Source: Lachnospiraceae bacterium (lineage in GTDB: Bacteria; Bacillota; Clostridia; Lachnospirales; Lachnospiraceae). Taken from it: 54,757 bases of DNA. The first letter of the stretch is position 1. Each line of letters starts with the position of its first letter. The translations under genes and the position numbers were made by a program. Shown one piece after another: positions 34,743 to 43,527 of the stretch. The stretch spans positions 1 to 54,757 of the forward strand of contig JAFRVX010000030.1 in the NCBI GenBank assembly GCA_017438305.1, in the 5' to 3' direction. The notes beneath the pieces were generated by a model, which saw nothing but the letters and a program-made list of their open reading frames with translations, did no database searches and was not told where the DNA came from.

Positions 34743-36709
34743 ACCTCCTCTCTTCCTGATTTAATGATTTCCATGGTGAACTCTCTGGTCCCTTTTTCAT
34801 CGGTAAAGGCCAGCTCCATGAGCTTCTGCAGATCCTTCAGGAATTTATCCCTGTTAAACTCCACAGGCTTTCCGATGAAGATCAGTTTATTCCTGGTGGT
34901 CGTCAGGCCTTCCTCAGCCATAAGCTTTTCTTCGTAAAGCTTTTCGCCGGGCCGGAGCCCCGTATAAACCACCTTGATATCCTCATCCGGCGTGAAGCCG
35001 GAAAGCTTGATCAGGTTTCTGGCAAGGGTATCGATCTTGACCGGTTCGCCCATGTCAAAGACGAAGATCTCGCCGCCCTGCGCGTAAACCGACGCCTGAA
35101 GCACCAGGGAAACGGCTTCCGGGATCGTCATGAAATAGCGGATGATATCCGGATGGGTCACCGTTACCGGACCGCCTTCGGCGATCTGTTTTTTAAACAG
35201 CGGGATGACCGAACCGTTGGAGCCCAGGACATTGCCGAAGCGTACGGCGACGAATTCGGTGCAGGCGTCCCGCGGAAGCCCCAGGATGGTGCGTCCCTCA
35301 TCGTCATGGGAATAGATCAGCGGGATCTCGGACGCCCTGTGTTCTTTCACAAACTGGTTGAAGGTCTGGATGATCATCTCGCAGACCCGCTTCGAAGCGC
35401 CCATGATGTTGGTGGGGTTCACGGCTTTATCGGTGGAGATCAGCACAAACTTCGGCACATGGTACTTGATGGCCATATAAGCCGTTTTATAAGTGCCGAT
35501 GGCGTTATTCTTAATGGCCTCCTGGGGGCTGTCCTCCATGAGCGGCACATGCTTATGAGCCGCAGCATGATAAACGATATCCGGCCGGTAAAGGCTGAAG
35601 ACATCCTCCAGTCTTCTGGAATCCCGGACAGAGCCGATCAGCACTTTAAGATCCAGCTCAGGATACTTCTTGATAAGCTCCTGCTGGATCTGGTAGGCAT
35701 TATTCTCGTAAACATCAAAGATAATGAGGGTCTTGGGACTGTGGGAAGCGACCTGGCGGGAAAGCTCCGAACCGATGGAACCGCCGCCGCCGGTGATCAG
35801 GACCACCTTATCCCTGAGATGATCCAGGATCTCATCCAGTTCTACGGAGATCACGTCGCGCCCCAGAAGGTCCTCCACTTCAACGTCGCGGAAGTGGCCC
35901 AGGCGAACGTCTTCTCCGTTTAAAAGATTCATGGTTCCCGGGAGAGTTTTGATCTCGCAGCCGGTCTCCTTGCAGATATTGGTGATGTCGCGTCTGGCCT
36001 CCACAGAGGCGGACGGCACCGCAATATAGATCTTATCGATATGATATCGTTTTACGGCCGCCATAATATCGTCCCGGCCCCCTACGACCCGGACGTCATC
36101 TATATAACGGCCCCATTTATTCATGTTGTCATCAATAAAGCAGACCACCTTAAGGCTGTTCTCAATGGTGGATGTCTGGATATCCTTAAGAAGACTTCTG
36201 CCCGTTTCTCCCGCTCCGATGATCATGACCCGGTCAACGGTCTCCATATTCGAAGGCTTCCGGGATCTTCCCAGAAGCAGCAGCCGGTAGGAGAACCGGA
36301 TGCCGGCGGTCAGAAGGAACTGCAGAAGCGGTCCGCCGAACAGATAAACGGCAGGCATCTTTCCGAAAAGGACCGTTATCAGGACGCCGTGCAGCACCCC
36401 GGTAATGATGGTGGCCAGGAGCGCCTTGTACAGTTCATGTATGCCTGCATAGCGCCAGATGGAACGATAGAGCCTGCAGAGGATGAATACCACCAGAGCG
36501 ATGACGGTGTATATCGGCAGGAACTTTACAAACCGCAGCAGATAATCACGAGGAATAGCCGTATACCTGAAATCATACCTGAGCCAGAGCGCTGTAAAGT
36601 AGGAAAGGTTTACGACTACTGCATCATATACGGCCAATAAAAACCCGACAGATTTCCAGTGCCGTCTCAAGAAACCAACGGAATTATTCTGATCAGCCTT
36701 TTTTTCCAT
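34739..36709 (-). CDS. Membrane-bound nucleotide-sugar 4,6-dehydratase (CapD/PglF type)
   Basis: Protein of 656 residues. Four N-terminal membrane helices (~15-145) are followed by a CoA-binding-like Rossmann lobe (IIGAGETG, 164-171), then the catalytic SDR domain with ITGGGGSIGSELSRQ (305-319). The catalytic set is STDKAVNPTNIMGASK (D427, K428, M436, K440), where the usual Tyr is Met, as in UDP-GlcNAc C6-dehydratases. It should yield UDP-2-acetamido-4-keto-2,6-dideoxy-hexose, the precursor for the DegT aminotransferase at 32.3 kb. In pneumococcus the same two steps give UDP-AATGal, the first teichoic-acid sugar. It is the first gene of the cluster, with a promoter at 36748-36776 and ribosome site GAGAGGAAACT. 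Confidence 0.88.
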   Translation of the reverse strand: MEKKADQNNSVGFLRRHWKSVGFLLAVYDAVVVNLSYFTALWLRYDFRYTAIPRDYLLRFVKFLPIYTVIALVVFILCRLYRSIWRYAGIHELYKALLATIITGVLHGVLITVLFGKMPAVYLFGGPLLQFLLTAGIRFSYRLLLLGRSRKPSNMETVDRVMIIGAGETGRSLLKDIQTSTIENSLKVVCFIDDNMNKWGRYIDDVRVVGGRDDIMAAVKRYHIDKIYIAVPSASVEARRDITNICKETGCEIKTLPGTMNLLNGEDVRLGHFRDVEVEDLLGRDVISVELDEILDHLRDKVVLITGGGGSIGSELSRQVASHSPKTLIIFDVYENNAYQIQQELIKKYPELDLKVLIGSVRDSRRLEDVFSLYRPDIVYHAAAHKHVPLMEDSPQEAIKNNAIGTYKTAYMAIKYHVPKFVLISTDKAVNPTNIMGASKRVCEMIIQTFNQFVKEHRASEIPLIYSHDDEGRTILGLPRDACTEFVAVRFGNVLGSNGSVIPLFKKQIAEGGPVTVTHPDIIRYFMTIPEAVSLVLQASVYAQGGEIFVFDMGEPVKIDTLARNLIKLSGFTPDEDIKVVYTGLRPGEKLYEEKLMAEEGLTTTRNKLIFIGKPVEFNRDKFLKDLQKLMELAFTDEKGTREFTMEIIKSGREEV

Positions 36710-36747
36710 AGTTTCCTCTCATTTTCCGATAAATTATCAGTAAAAGA

Positions 36748-36776
36748 ATCTTAACATATTTTTCACATCTTTGCAA
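36748..36776 (-). promoter_or_regulatory. Promoter of the glycopolymer cluster
   Basis: TTGCAA (36771-36776), 17 nt, TAAGAT (36748-36753) lie on the minus strand 39 bp upstream of ATG 36709. Confidence 0.6.
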
Positions 36777-36782
36777 TACAGA

Positions 36783-36828
36783 CCGGCAAGATAACTTCGA
36801 CAAAACTGACAGGATAACTTTGACAAAA
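36783..36828. promoter_or_regulatory. Two 23-bp direct repeats upstream of the glycopolymer promoter
   Basis: Copies at 36783-36805 and 36806-36828 match at 19 of 23 positions; on the minus strand each contains GTC-AAGTTATC. They lie directly behind the -35 box with a spacing of about two helical turns, the usual geometry of an activator-binding site. Confidence 0.5.
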
Positions 36829-36902
36829 TAACCAAAAGGAAGGCCGCTGGAAAACCCTGTCCGGCTTCACCGAATCCCGCCGCCGGCCCGGCTGACCGTC
36901 TT

Positions 36903-38282
36903 TTACGGTGCAGCCTCAGCAGCGTCGGCATTCTTTTTCAGAAGCGCTATGGTCTCGATGTTCTGGGTGCCCACAAACATATCCACGCAGCAGGCTCTCT
37001 CCAGGGTGTAATCCTGCTCCGTAAAAACCTTCAGGTCCCGGGCCAGGCTGGTGGGCTTGCAGGAAATATAGACGATCTTATCCACGCCGAAGGCGATGAT
37101 CTTGTTCAGGGCCTTGGGATTGATGCCTTCTCTGGGCGGATCGAGAATGATCAGGTCCGGCTTTTCTTCGATCCCGTCGATGACCTTCAGCACGTCCCCG
37201 CTTAAGAATTCGCAGTTCTCCAGCCCGTTCATCGCCGCATTCTCCCGGGCGGCCTCCACCGCTTCCGGAACGATCTCCACGCCGATGACCTTTTTCGCCG
37301 CAGGCGCCAGCACCTGGGCAATGGTCCCGGTGCCGGAATACAGATCGTAGACCTTCTTGTCCTTCGTGCTTTCCAGATAGCCCCGCACCGTTTCGTAGAT
37401 CACTTCTGCGCCGTAGGTATTGGTCTGGAAGAAGGAAAAGGGCGTGATCTTGAACCGCAGGTCCAGAAGCTCCTCGTAGATATGATCCCTTCCGTAAAGG
37501 ATCTCCGTGCGCTCCGCCTTCACCATGTCGGCGGGATCATCGTTGATCATGTGGAGCACCGATACCAGCTCGCCCTGGAGCGTCAGGGACTTCAGGGTCT
37601 CCGTATAAACCGAAAGATCCAGTTCTTCCGACGTCGTCACCAGCGCCACCATGATCTCCCCGGTCTTCAGGCCCTTCCTCACCAGCAGATGCCGGAGGAT
37701 CCCGGTATGCCGGAGCTTGTGGTAAAAGGGAACGCCCGCCGCCCGGAAATAGAGCTGGGTATAGGTAAGGATCTGCTTGAAATCATCGTCTGCGATGCGG
37801 CAGTCCCGCACCGGGACGATATCATAAAAACCACCCCGGCGGTGAAGGCCCACAGTGAGGGGTCCGTCCAGGGTTTCATTTCCGAAAGAATATTCCATTT
37901 TGTTCCGGTAGGCATACTGAACAGGGCTGGCCTTGATGCCCTCCCACTTGTAGCCTTCCGTGACTTCGTTCAGAAGCTGCCTTACCTGATATTCCTTGAT
38001 GCGCATCTGCTGGATATAGGGGATGCTCTGGTACAGGCAGCCGCCGCAGACGCCGAAATGGGGACAGACGTCCCGGGCCGTCTCAATCTCTGAGCGCTCC
38101 AGGACTTTCAGCAGTTGTCCCTCGTAGTTCTTATTTCTGGCTTTGGTTACGCGGAATTCGATCTTCTGTCCCGTGATCGCATTCGGAACCATGCAGACTT
38201 CGCCGTCTTCTGTTGTCACAACGGTCCGATTCGGGAACCTGATTTCCCCCGCAACCCCCTGGTAAATCTGACCTTTTTTCAT
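36903..38282 (-). CDS. 23S rRNA (uracil-5-)-methyltransferase, RlmD/RumA family
   Basis: Protein of ~459 residues. It has an N-terminal TRAM RNA-binding domain (GQIYQGVAGEIRF), an iron-sulfur cluster site with C73, C79 and C82 (CPHFGVCGGC) and probably the Cys of VRDCRIADDD, then a Rossmann SAM domain (VYDLYSGTGTIAQVLA). Near the end are the catalytic Cys in YISCKPTSLARDL and FVGTQNIETIALL. It methylates U at C5 in rRNA; the exact site cannot be read. ATG 38282 is preferred over GTG 38312, but neither has a good ribosome site. TATAAT lies almost next to ATG 38282, so a very short leader or leaderless mRNA is possible. Confidence 0.88.
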   Translation of the reverse strand: MKKGQIYQGVAGEIRFPNRTVVTTEDGEVCMVPNAITGQKIEFRVTKARNKNYEGQLLKVLERSEIETARDVCPHFGVCGGCLYQSIPYIQQMRIKEYQVRQLLNEVTEGYKWEGIKASPVQYAYRNKMEYSFGNETLDGPLTVGLHRRGGFYDIVPVRDCRIADDDFKQILTYTQLYFRAAGVPFYHKLRHTGILRHLLVRKGLKTGEIMVALVTTSEELDLSVYTETLKSLTLQGELVSVLHMINDDPADMVKAERTEILYGRDHIYEELLDLRFKITPFSFFQTNTYGAEVIYETVRGYLESTKDKKVYDLYSGTGTIAQVLAPAAKKVIGVEIVPEAVEAARENAAMNGLENCEFLSGDVLKVIDGIEEKPDLIILDPPREGINPKALNKIIAFGVDKIVYISCKPTSLARDLKVFTEQDYTLERACCVDMFVGTQNIETIALLKKNADAAEAAP

Positions 38283-38314
38283 TATTATATCACTTTCTGT
38301 TTTTCTTATCACAA

Positions 38315-38343
38315 ACGGGGCCCTGTATGAAACCGGGCCCCGT
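38315..38343 (-). terminator. GC-rich terminator hairpin after the small membrane protein
   Basis: A perfect 9-bp stem, ACGGGGCCC/GGGCCCCGT (38315-38323 with 38335-38343), is followed by TTTGTG on the minus strand; the T-run is short. Confidence 0.55.
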
Positions 38344-38376
38344 TCTGGTTTTCATTCTTTGTTCTCCTCAGGAGAC

Positions 38377-38631
38377 TTATTCTTCGTCTTCAAAAAGATC
38401 CTCTTCGTCGGGATCTTCCTCTTCGAACTCTTCTTGGCCGATCTCTTCATCGGCTGCACCGTCTTCACAAGACCTGGTGAGCTTCAGAACAATGATTACG
38501 ACTGCCGCCGCGACCAGAAGCGCCGCCAGCGCCGACAGGATAATGAGAACCAGCTGCCTGTGCTCTTCATACTGTTTTTTGATCTGTTTTTCGACTTTTT
38601 TTCCTATAACTTTTTCAATCAACCGCTCCAT
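38377..38631 (-). CDS. Small single-pass membrane protein with acidic tail
   Basis: Hypothetical protein of 84 residues. The longer frame starts at 38694, but ATG 38631 behind AGAAAGGA is preferred. It has a basic N-terminal helix (residues 1-26, rich in Lys and Glu), one membrane segment (27-50, LVLIILSALAALLVAAAVVI) and a C-terminal tail of almost only Glu/Asp (56-84). No family recognised. Topology and charge suggest a cytosolic-basic, outside-acidic or reverse orientation. It follows the SbcC-like gene 95 bp downstream on the same strand. Confidence 0.7.
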   Translation of the reverse strand: MERLIEKVIGKKVEKQIKKQYEEHRQLVLIILSALAALLVAAAVVIIVLKLTRSCEDGAADEEIGQEEFEEEDPDEEDLFEDEE

Positions 38632-38726
38632 AGTCAAAAATTCCTTTCTGAAACTGGCTTGAGTATAGCATATTTTACAAAAGGCGTCAATCAAAAGTCA
38701 GCGGTCCCGCAGGGTTTCCCGGGTAT

Positions 38727-41684
38727 TTACGTCCTGGACCCGGAACAGGTGAGATAGAGGATCTGGTATTCCTCCGAAAGTTTTTTCAGGAAATGCATTC
38801 CGCGTTCCACCTTCTCATCGTCCAGGTTCGTAAAGGGATCATCCAGCACGAGGAAGGGCTTTTCCGAGGTAAACATGGCTTCCGCCAGGGCAGTCCTTAA
38901 GCAGATCCCCGCAAGGTCCCGGTATCCCCGGCTTAAGGAGACCGTTTCCCGCTGGCGTCCCTTTTCGGAAAAGGTCAGATGGGTATCCGCATCCAGATGA
39001 AAGGCGGAGGCCTTCTCGCCCGTCATCGTTTCATAGAAGGCGGCAAAGGAGGAAAGCAGCGGATCCGCGTACTTCTCCATAAGATTCTGCCGGGCCTTTT
39101 CCAGATGGGTCCTGGCAAGTTCCAGATACCGGTACTGAAGCCGCTCTTCTTCCTGCAGGGCCTCGAGCCGGGAAAGCTGCTCCTTCTTTTCCTCGAGCTC
39201 CTCCTTTTTCTGAAGCAGCCGGGCGGTTTCCGCCTTCTTTTCATGGATGCTTTCCGTAAGCTCGTCCCGCCTTTTTGTATTCCGGCGGCTTTCCTCCAGG
39301 ATATCCGCCAGGCTTCTGACAGGTTCTCTTTCGGCCGGTTTTTCCCGTTCCGCCCCCTCTTCCGGGAGCAGGGCCTGCATATCGTGGGCGGCTTCAAAAT
39401 CCGAAAGTTCCTGACGGGCTTCCCGGAGGTCTCTCACAGCATCTTCAAAATCATCGGCCCGGTCATAAACTGCCCGCAGCTTTCTGTACAGATCGTCCCC
39501 CGCTGCTATCCTGCAGGAATCCAGGAATTCTCTTGCCTGCTTTTCAAGGGCGGCGGCCTTTTCTTCTTCTTTCATCTGCCGCAGCTTCCGGGCATACAGG
39601 TCCGCATACCGGTCCGCAGCATTTTCAAGCTCCCGGAGATCCGCGGAGGGATCCGCCGAATCCTTTGCGATCCATTCCGGAAGAAGCGCCGCCAGTTTCA
39701 GCACGGTCTCCTGCTTCTTTTCAGCCAGCTCTTGGGCCTCTTCATCCTCGGCCCTATCCCTCAGGACTTCATACCGGGCCTTTCCGGCGCCGAGCCTGCG
39801 GATATCTTCTCCCGCGATTTCCGGATCCCAGGGCAGGCCATAGGAAAGCAGGAGTTCCTTCGTTTCCTCTTCTGTCCGCCCGGCGGCGGCTCTTTTGTCC
39901 CTGATCTCTTCCTCCAGGGAAGCGGTGTCCTGAAGATCCTCATCCGTGGACGCCGTATTCTGAAGTGCTTCCTGCAGCGCTCCCCTGCCGTTTCCTTTTC
40001 CGGAAGCTCCGCCGTCTTTGTCCGGCAGATCCGGGCTGCCGCCGTAAAGGGGGCGGGGGTTTTCTGTCTGTACGCCTTGTTCTGCAAGTTCTTCTTCCCC
40101 TGCTCCACCGGCTTCGTCACCTTCTGAAAGTACCTGCTGAAACAGTTCTTTTCTCTCCCGGCGCCGTACGGAAAACCACAGCAGCAGACCTGACACGGTC
40201 AGAAAGGTTCCGGCTCCGAGAAGCGCGGCTACCGCTGCCCCTTGTTTAAGCAGGAACAGCAGCAGGGCACAGAGGATCACAACAGCGCCTCCTGCAGCCA
40301 CAAGGAGGCCGGTGCGTGCCATTTTCTCCAGCTGCCGCTTTCTTTCCTCGTCCTGCTGCGCTTTTATCCGCTCAGCCTTTTCCTGTTCCGCTTCTTTCCG
40401 TTCAGCTTCCCTTCTTTCCGCTTCCCGTCTTTTTTCTTCCGCTTCCTTCCGGGCATCTTCAGATCTTTTCAGAAGGGCCAGCATGGTCTCCTGGCCTGCG
40501 GCGCCGGAAAGCAGTTCATTTCTTTCGTTCCATTTATCAAAAGCCCGGCGCAGATCATCTGTTCTGCCCCGGTACAGGGCCTTTAGGGCCAGATACTCTT
40601 CCTTTTCAGCGGGAGACAGGGATTTGAGCTGCAGCGCTTCTTCGTAAGTTTCCCAGAGACTGGAAAGCTTCTTCGCTTCCGCCATGGCCTCATCCTCCGG
40701 CAGTCCTTCGGCAAACCGGACGGAAAGGCCGGAAAGGTCTTCCTCCTCTTTTTCGGAAAGCAGACCGTTTTTCTCCCGGATCCGGGAAGCCTCGTTCAGC
40801 TTTTCTATCATCCCGTCTGCTTCGACTGATGAGGGGATCCTTCCGGGGAAGATTTTTTCGGCCGCTGCCCTCTCTTTTTCCTTTTCTCCAACGCGGTTTT
40901 TCAGGGCTTCCCATCTTTTCCGCTGTTCTTCAAGGCCGGCCCGGTAAGAGGCCTCCTCCTGTTCTTCCTGAAGCTTCTTCTGATACGCTTCCCGGGCTTC
41001 CTTTTCTTCTTCGAGAGCCTGCAGCGTCTCCAGCTCGTTCTTCAGTTTTTCCCCGGGATCGCCGGCTTCATGGATCTCCAGCCTGAGCCCGGCCATTTCA
41101 CTTTCCCGCTGGGAAATGGCACCGGTCTTCCGGCCGGGGGTCAGGGCGTTCAGCCTGGCTTTCAGCAGTCCGGAGGCCGTTTCAAAGCTGTTCATGTCGT
41201 GGGCATTGTCCGTAAGGCTCGCCACCCTGGCGTGCATATCTGCATTGACGGCGGTCTCGCAGTCGGTCTGGCTGATAAAGACGGTCCGGGAAAAAGATTC
41301 CCGGCTCAGCCTGAAAAGCTCCTCCCCGATCTTCTCCGAATACTTTTTAGAGACCAGGTTGTTCCGGGCATTTCTCAGTTCAAATTCATCGTCGGAATCC
41401 TTTTTGCCGAAGATCCGGGTGATGGTATAGCTTTCCCCCTCCGCTTCAAAGGTGAGCGAACCGCCGAAGACGCCGCCCTGCCAGGGCGCATAGTATCTTC
41501 GCTCGTTCTCCGCCCCCTTCTTTCTGGATCCTTCGAGGCCGTATAACATGGCTCTTAAAAAAGCGGCAAAGGTGGATTTTCCCCAGCCGTTTTCCTTAAT
41601 GATCACGTTTTCACCCGCCGAAAACTCATAATGCAGGTCGTGCAGGATGCCGAAATTTTCGATATGACAGGCGATCAGCTTCAT
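38727..41684 (-). CDS. SbcC/YhaN-like SMC-family ATPase with membrane hairpin
   Basis: Protein of 985 residues built like an SMC/Rad50 ATPase. The N-terminal half-site has the P-loop IIKENGWGKST (28-38; the first Gly of Walker A is Lys) and the Q-loop VFISQTD (Q139). Long charged coiled coils (about 195-450 and 510-860) flank two membrane segments at 459-478 and 484-505. The C-terminal half-site has a signature-like SLSRGYRDL and the Walker B PFLVLDDPFTNLDD. With the downstream-acting nuclease subunit encoded just before it (4-bp overlap), it forms a predicted SbcCD/YhaNO-type DNA-processing complex. The membrane pair replaces the zinc-hook region and would tether the complex to the membrane, as proposed for B. 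subtilis YhaN-like proteins. Confidence 0.82.
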   Translation of the reverse strand: MKLIACHIENFGILHDLHYEFSAGENVIIKENGWGKSTFAAFLRAMLYGLEGSRKKGAENERRYYAPWQGGVFGGSLTFEAEGESYTITRIFGKKDSDDEFELRNARNNLVSKKYSEKIGEELFRLSRESFSRTVFISQTDCETAVNADMHARVASLTDNAHDMNSFETASGLLKARLNALTPGRKTGAISQRESEMAGLRLEIHEAGDPGEKLKNELETLQALEEEKEAREAYQKKLQEEQEEASYRAGLEEQRKRWEALKNRVGEKEKERAAAEKIFPGRIPSSVEADGMIEKLNEASRIREKNGLLSEKEEEDLSGLSVRFAEGLPEDEAMAEAKKLSSLWETYEEALQLKSLSPAEKEEYLALKALYRGRTDDLRRAFDKWNERNELLSGAAGQETMLALLKRSEDARKEAEEKRREAERREAERKEAEQEKAERIKAQQDEERKRQLEKMARTGLLVAAGGAVVILCALLLFLLKQGAAVAALLGAGTFLTVSGLLLWFSVRRRERKELFQQVLSEGDEAGGAGEEELAEQGVQTENPRPLYGGSPDLPDKDGGASGKGNGRGALQEALQNTASTDEDLQDTASLEEEIRDKRAAAGRTEEETKELLLSYGLPWDPEIAGEDIRRLGAGKARYEVLRDRAEDEEAQELAEKKQETVLKLAALLPEWIAKDSADPSADLRELENAADRYADLYARKLRQMKEEEKAAALEKQAREFLDSCRIAAGDDLYRKLRAVYDRADDFEDAVRDLREARQELSDFEAAHDMQALLPEEGAEREKPAEREPVRSLADILEESRRNTKRRDELTESIHEKKAETARLLQKKEELEEKKEQLSRLEALQEEERLQYRYLELARTHLEKARQNLMEKYADPLLSSFAAFYETMTGEKASAFHLDADTHLTFSEKGRQRETVSLSRGYRDLAGICLRTALAEAMFTSEKPFLVLDDPFTNLDDEKVERGMHFLKKLSEEYQILYLTCSGSRT

Positions 41685-42778
41685 GGCTGCACCTCCTCGT
41701 TCCGAAGCGCCTGAAGGCCGGCCCGGATCACATGGGCTTTTTCGTCCTCCGTAAGCGCCGGGTCCTGCATCACGCTCCGGATAAATTCTCCGGTAAGGGT
41801 CTCATCGTAACGATAGGCTTCCGGATCGATGCGGTACCGGGTCTCATCTCTGACCTCCAGATAGTACCGATCGTCATCCAGGAGGGAACGGATCAGGAGC
41901 AGGTCTTTTTCACAGCCCGCGTCCACTTCTCCCGTAAGGCATATCCGGCAGAGATCTTCCGGCGAGGCCTCCGAAGCCTCCAGTACTTTTCTGCAGGCGG
42001 CGATCATTTCATAGGAGTTTACGCACCCGGTCACATCAGCGGTGAGTGTGAACAGGCGGCGCCTGGCAAAGGGCACGAAACGACTGTCCAGCCATCCGGT
42101 CTCCGGATCGATCTCCAGAAGCACAAAGCCCTTCTCTCCGGTCTCATCAAAGCCTCTTCCCTCCAGGCAGCCGGAATAGGCCCAGCGTCCTCTTTCATCC
42201 ACCCGCTCCGTCATAAAGCTGTGCAGGTGGCCGAGGGCCAGGTAATCGATATTTTTCCCGGAAAGCGCCTCCAGATAAACCGGAATGCCTGCCTCGCTCC
42301 GGCTTTTTGATGCCTGTCCGTGCAGCATGACGATGTTGACCTTCTCCGGATCGGTCTCCAGGCCCTCTGCGATCCGGGCGGCATTGCCTCGGGTGAGCTC
42401 TCTTCCGTAGAGCCGCACCTTTTCCGAAATGTCATAGGACGTCCATTCCTCCGAAAAGGTCTTCAGGTTTTCCGGAAGATCCTCCCTGTCGGAGAAAACA
42501 TCGGTCCTGTCATGATTTCCCTTTAAATAATAGCAGGTGATCTCACGGTATTCCCGGATCACGTCCAGCACCAGGTTAGAAGCCGATGCGGAAACATAAT
42601 CCGTATCAAAAAGATCGCCCGCGATCAGGATGCTTTCCGCCTGATTTTCTTCAGCCCATCGGAACAGACGGCTGAAATTCTCAAGAAGCTCCGTCCGTCT
42701 TTTCCGGGCGGTGTTCCGGTCAAAATGGGCGCTCAGGCGCGAATCCAGGTGAAGATCCGCACAATGGATGATTTTCAT
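41681..42778 (-). CDS. SbcD/YhaO-like metallophosphoesterase
   Basis: Predicted DNA nuclease subunit of 365 residues. All calcineurin-type metal motifs are present: CADLHLDS (6-13), IAGDLFDTD (~52), LKGNHDRTD (~85), VMLHGQ (~153) and LALGHLHS (~181). The capping domain extends to residue 365. It overlaps the ATPase gene by 4 bp and abuts the YgjP-like gene upstream, so the three form one operon. Expected to cut or resect DNA ends in an ATPase-dependent complex. Confidence 0.88.
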   Translation of the reverse strand: MKIIHCADLHLDSRLSAHFDRNTARKRRTELLENFSRLFRWAEENQAESILIAGDLFDTDYVSASASNLVLDVIREYREITCYYLKGNHDRTDVFSDREDLPENLKTFSEEWTSYDISEKVRLYGRELTRGNAARIAEGLETDPEKVNIVMLHGQASKSRSEAGIPVYLEALSGKNIDYLALGHLHSFMTERVDERGRWAYSGCLEGRGFDETGEKGFVLLEIDPETGWLDSRFVPFARRRLFTLTADVTGCVNSYEMIAACRKVLEASEASPEDLCRICLTGEVDAGCEKDLLLIRSLLDDDRYYLEVRDETRYRIDPEAYRYDETLTGEFIRSVMQDPALTEDEKAHVIRAGLQALRNEEVQP

Positions 42779-43344
42779 TACGGCAGCCTCCCGATCAAAC
42801 TGTCCTGATGTTCATTCAGCCATTTCCGGCATCGGTCGTAGTCCGGGAAGACCCGGTAGACCTCTTTATAGAAATCCGTGGAATGGTTCATTTCTTTCCG
42901 GTGGCAGAGCTCGTGCACCACGACGCTGTCCATGACCTCCTGGGGCGTCAGCACCAGAAGGCAGTTGAAATTCAGATTGCCCTTTGCGGAACAGCTTCCC
43001 CAGCGGGTCTTCTGGTTCCGGATGGTGATCCGCCCGTAATCAACGCCGATCTGTCTGGCATACCAGGCCACCCGCAGCGGAATGATCTGCAGTGCCTTCT
43101 CCGCCATGGCCCGGATCTCCTCCTCCGTAAAGGGCGGCAGCGCTTTCTTTTCCTCGGCCCGCTTCTGCTGCTCCTTAAGATGCTTCTCGATCCAGTTCAT
43201 TTTCTGATGGATAAAGGCTTCGATCTCCGCGTTTTTCGTCTGAAGCGGCGCCCGGACGATGACCTTCCCGCCTTTTATCTGTATACTGATGGTTTTTCTG
43301 CGGCTTCTTATAAGCTGATAGCGCAGAATGTTTTCCTGATCCAT
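42778..43344 (-). CDS. YgjP-like (DUF45) zinc metallopeptidase
   Basis: Protein of 188 residues of the SprT/WSS1-related DUF45 family. It has RWGSCSAKGNLNFN (~115-128), and the zinc motif HELCHRKEMNHS (H-E-x-x-H, ~143-154) followed downstream by conserved Tyr/Trp residues (PDYDRCRKWL). The fold is that of minigluzincin peptidases linked in related families to clearing proteins from DNA. That would fit its place at the head of the SbcCD-like operon (its stop shares one base with the next start), but this is inference. Ribosome site AGAGGAG. Confidence 0.82.
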   Translation of the reverse strand: MDQENILRYQLIRSRRKTISIQIKGGKVIVRAPLQTKNAEIEAFIHQKMNWIEKHLKEQQKRAEEKKALPPFTEEEIRAMAEKALQIIPLRVAWYARQIGVDYGRITIRNQKTRWGSCSAKGNLNFNCLLVLTPQEVMDSVVVHELCHRKEMNHSTDFYKEVYRVFPDYDRCRKWLNEHQDSLIGRLP

Positions 43345-43437
43345 GAAACACTCCTCTGATGGGTATATTTTATCGTTTATCTGTATACTATATCTGATTT
43401 TTTTTTAAATATGACGTCGGATATCTTTCTGAACGTG

Positions 43438-43522
43438 TTGTCTGAGTACTCCTGGAATGCATTGTCTGAGTATCCTTCGGGATAAATTGCCGAGTATTCT
43501 TTGAATGCTTTATCTGATGATT
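43438..43522. repeat. Imperfect ~24-bp tandem repeats
   Basis: Units begin TTGTCTGAGTA, TTGTCTGAGTA, TTGCCGAGTA and TTATCTGATGA at a spacing of about 23-25 bp, and most end in GAATGC or similar. Confidence 0.6.
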
Positions 43523-43527
43523 CCAAC

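Noticed and set aside
17542-36709. Standard capsule locus unrelated to choline
   Set aside because: The flippase directly precedes the lic operon, and the neighbouring array of wall-binding-repeat proteins makes a choline link more likely, though not proven.
43438-43522. Possible small CRISPR array
   Set aside because: The repeat units adjoin with almost no spacer and are imperfect; no cas genes are nearby.
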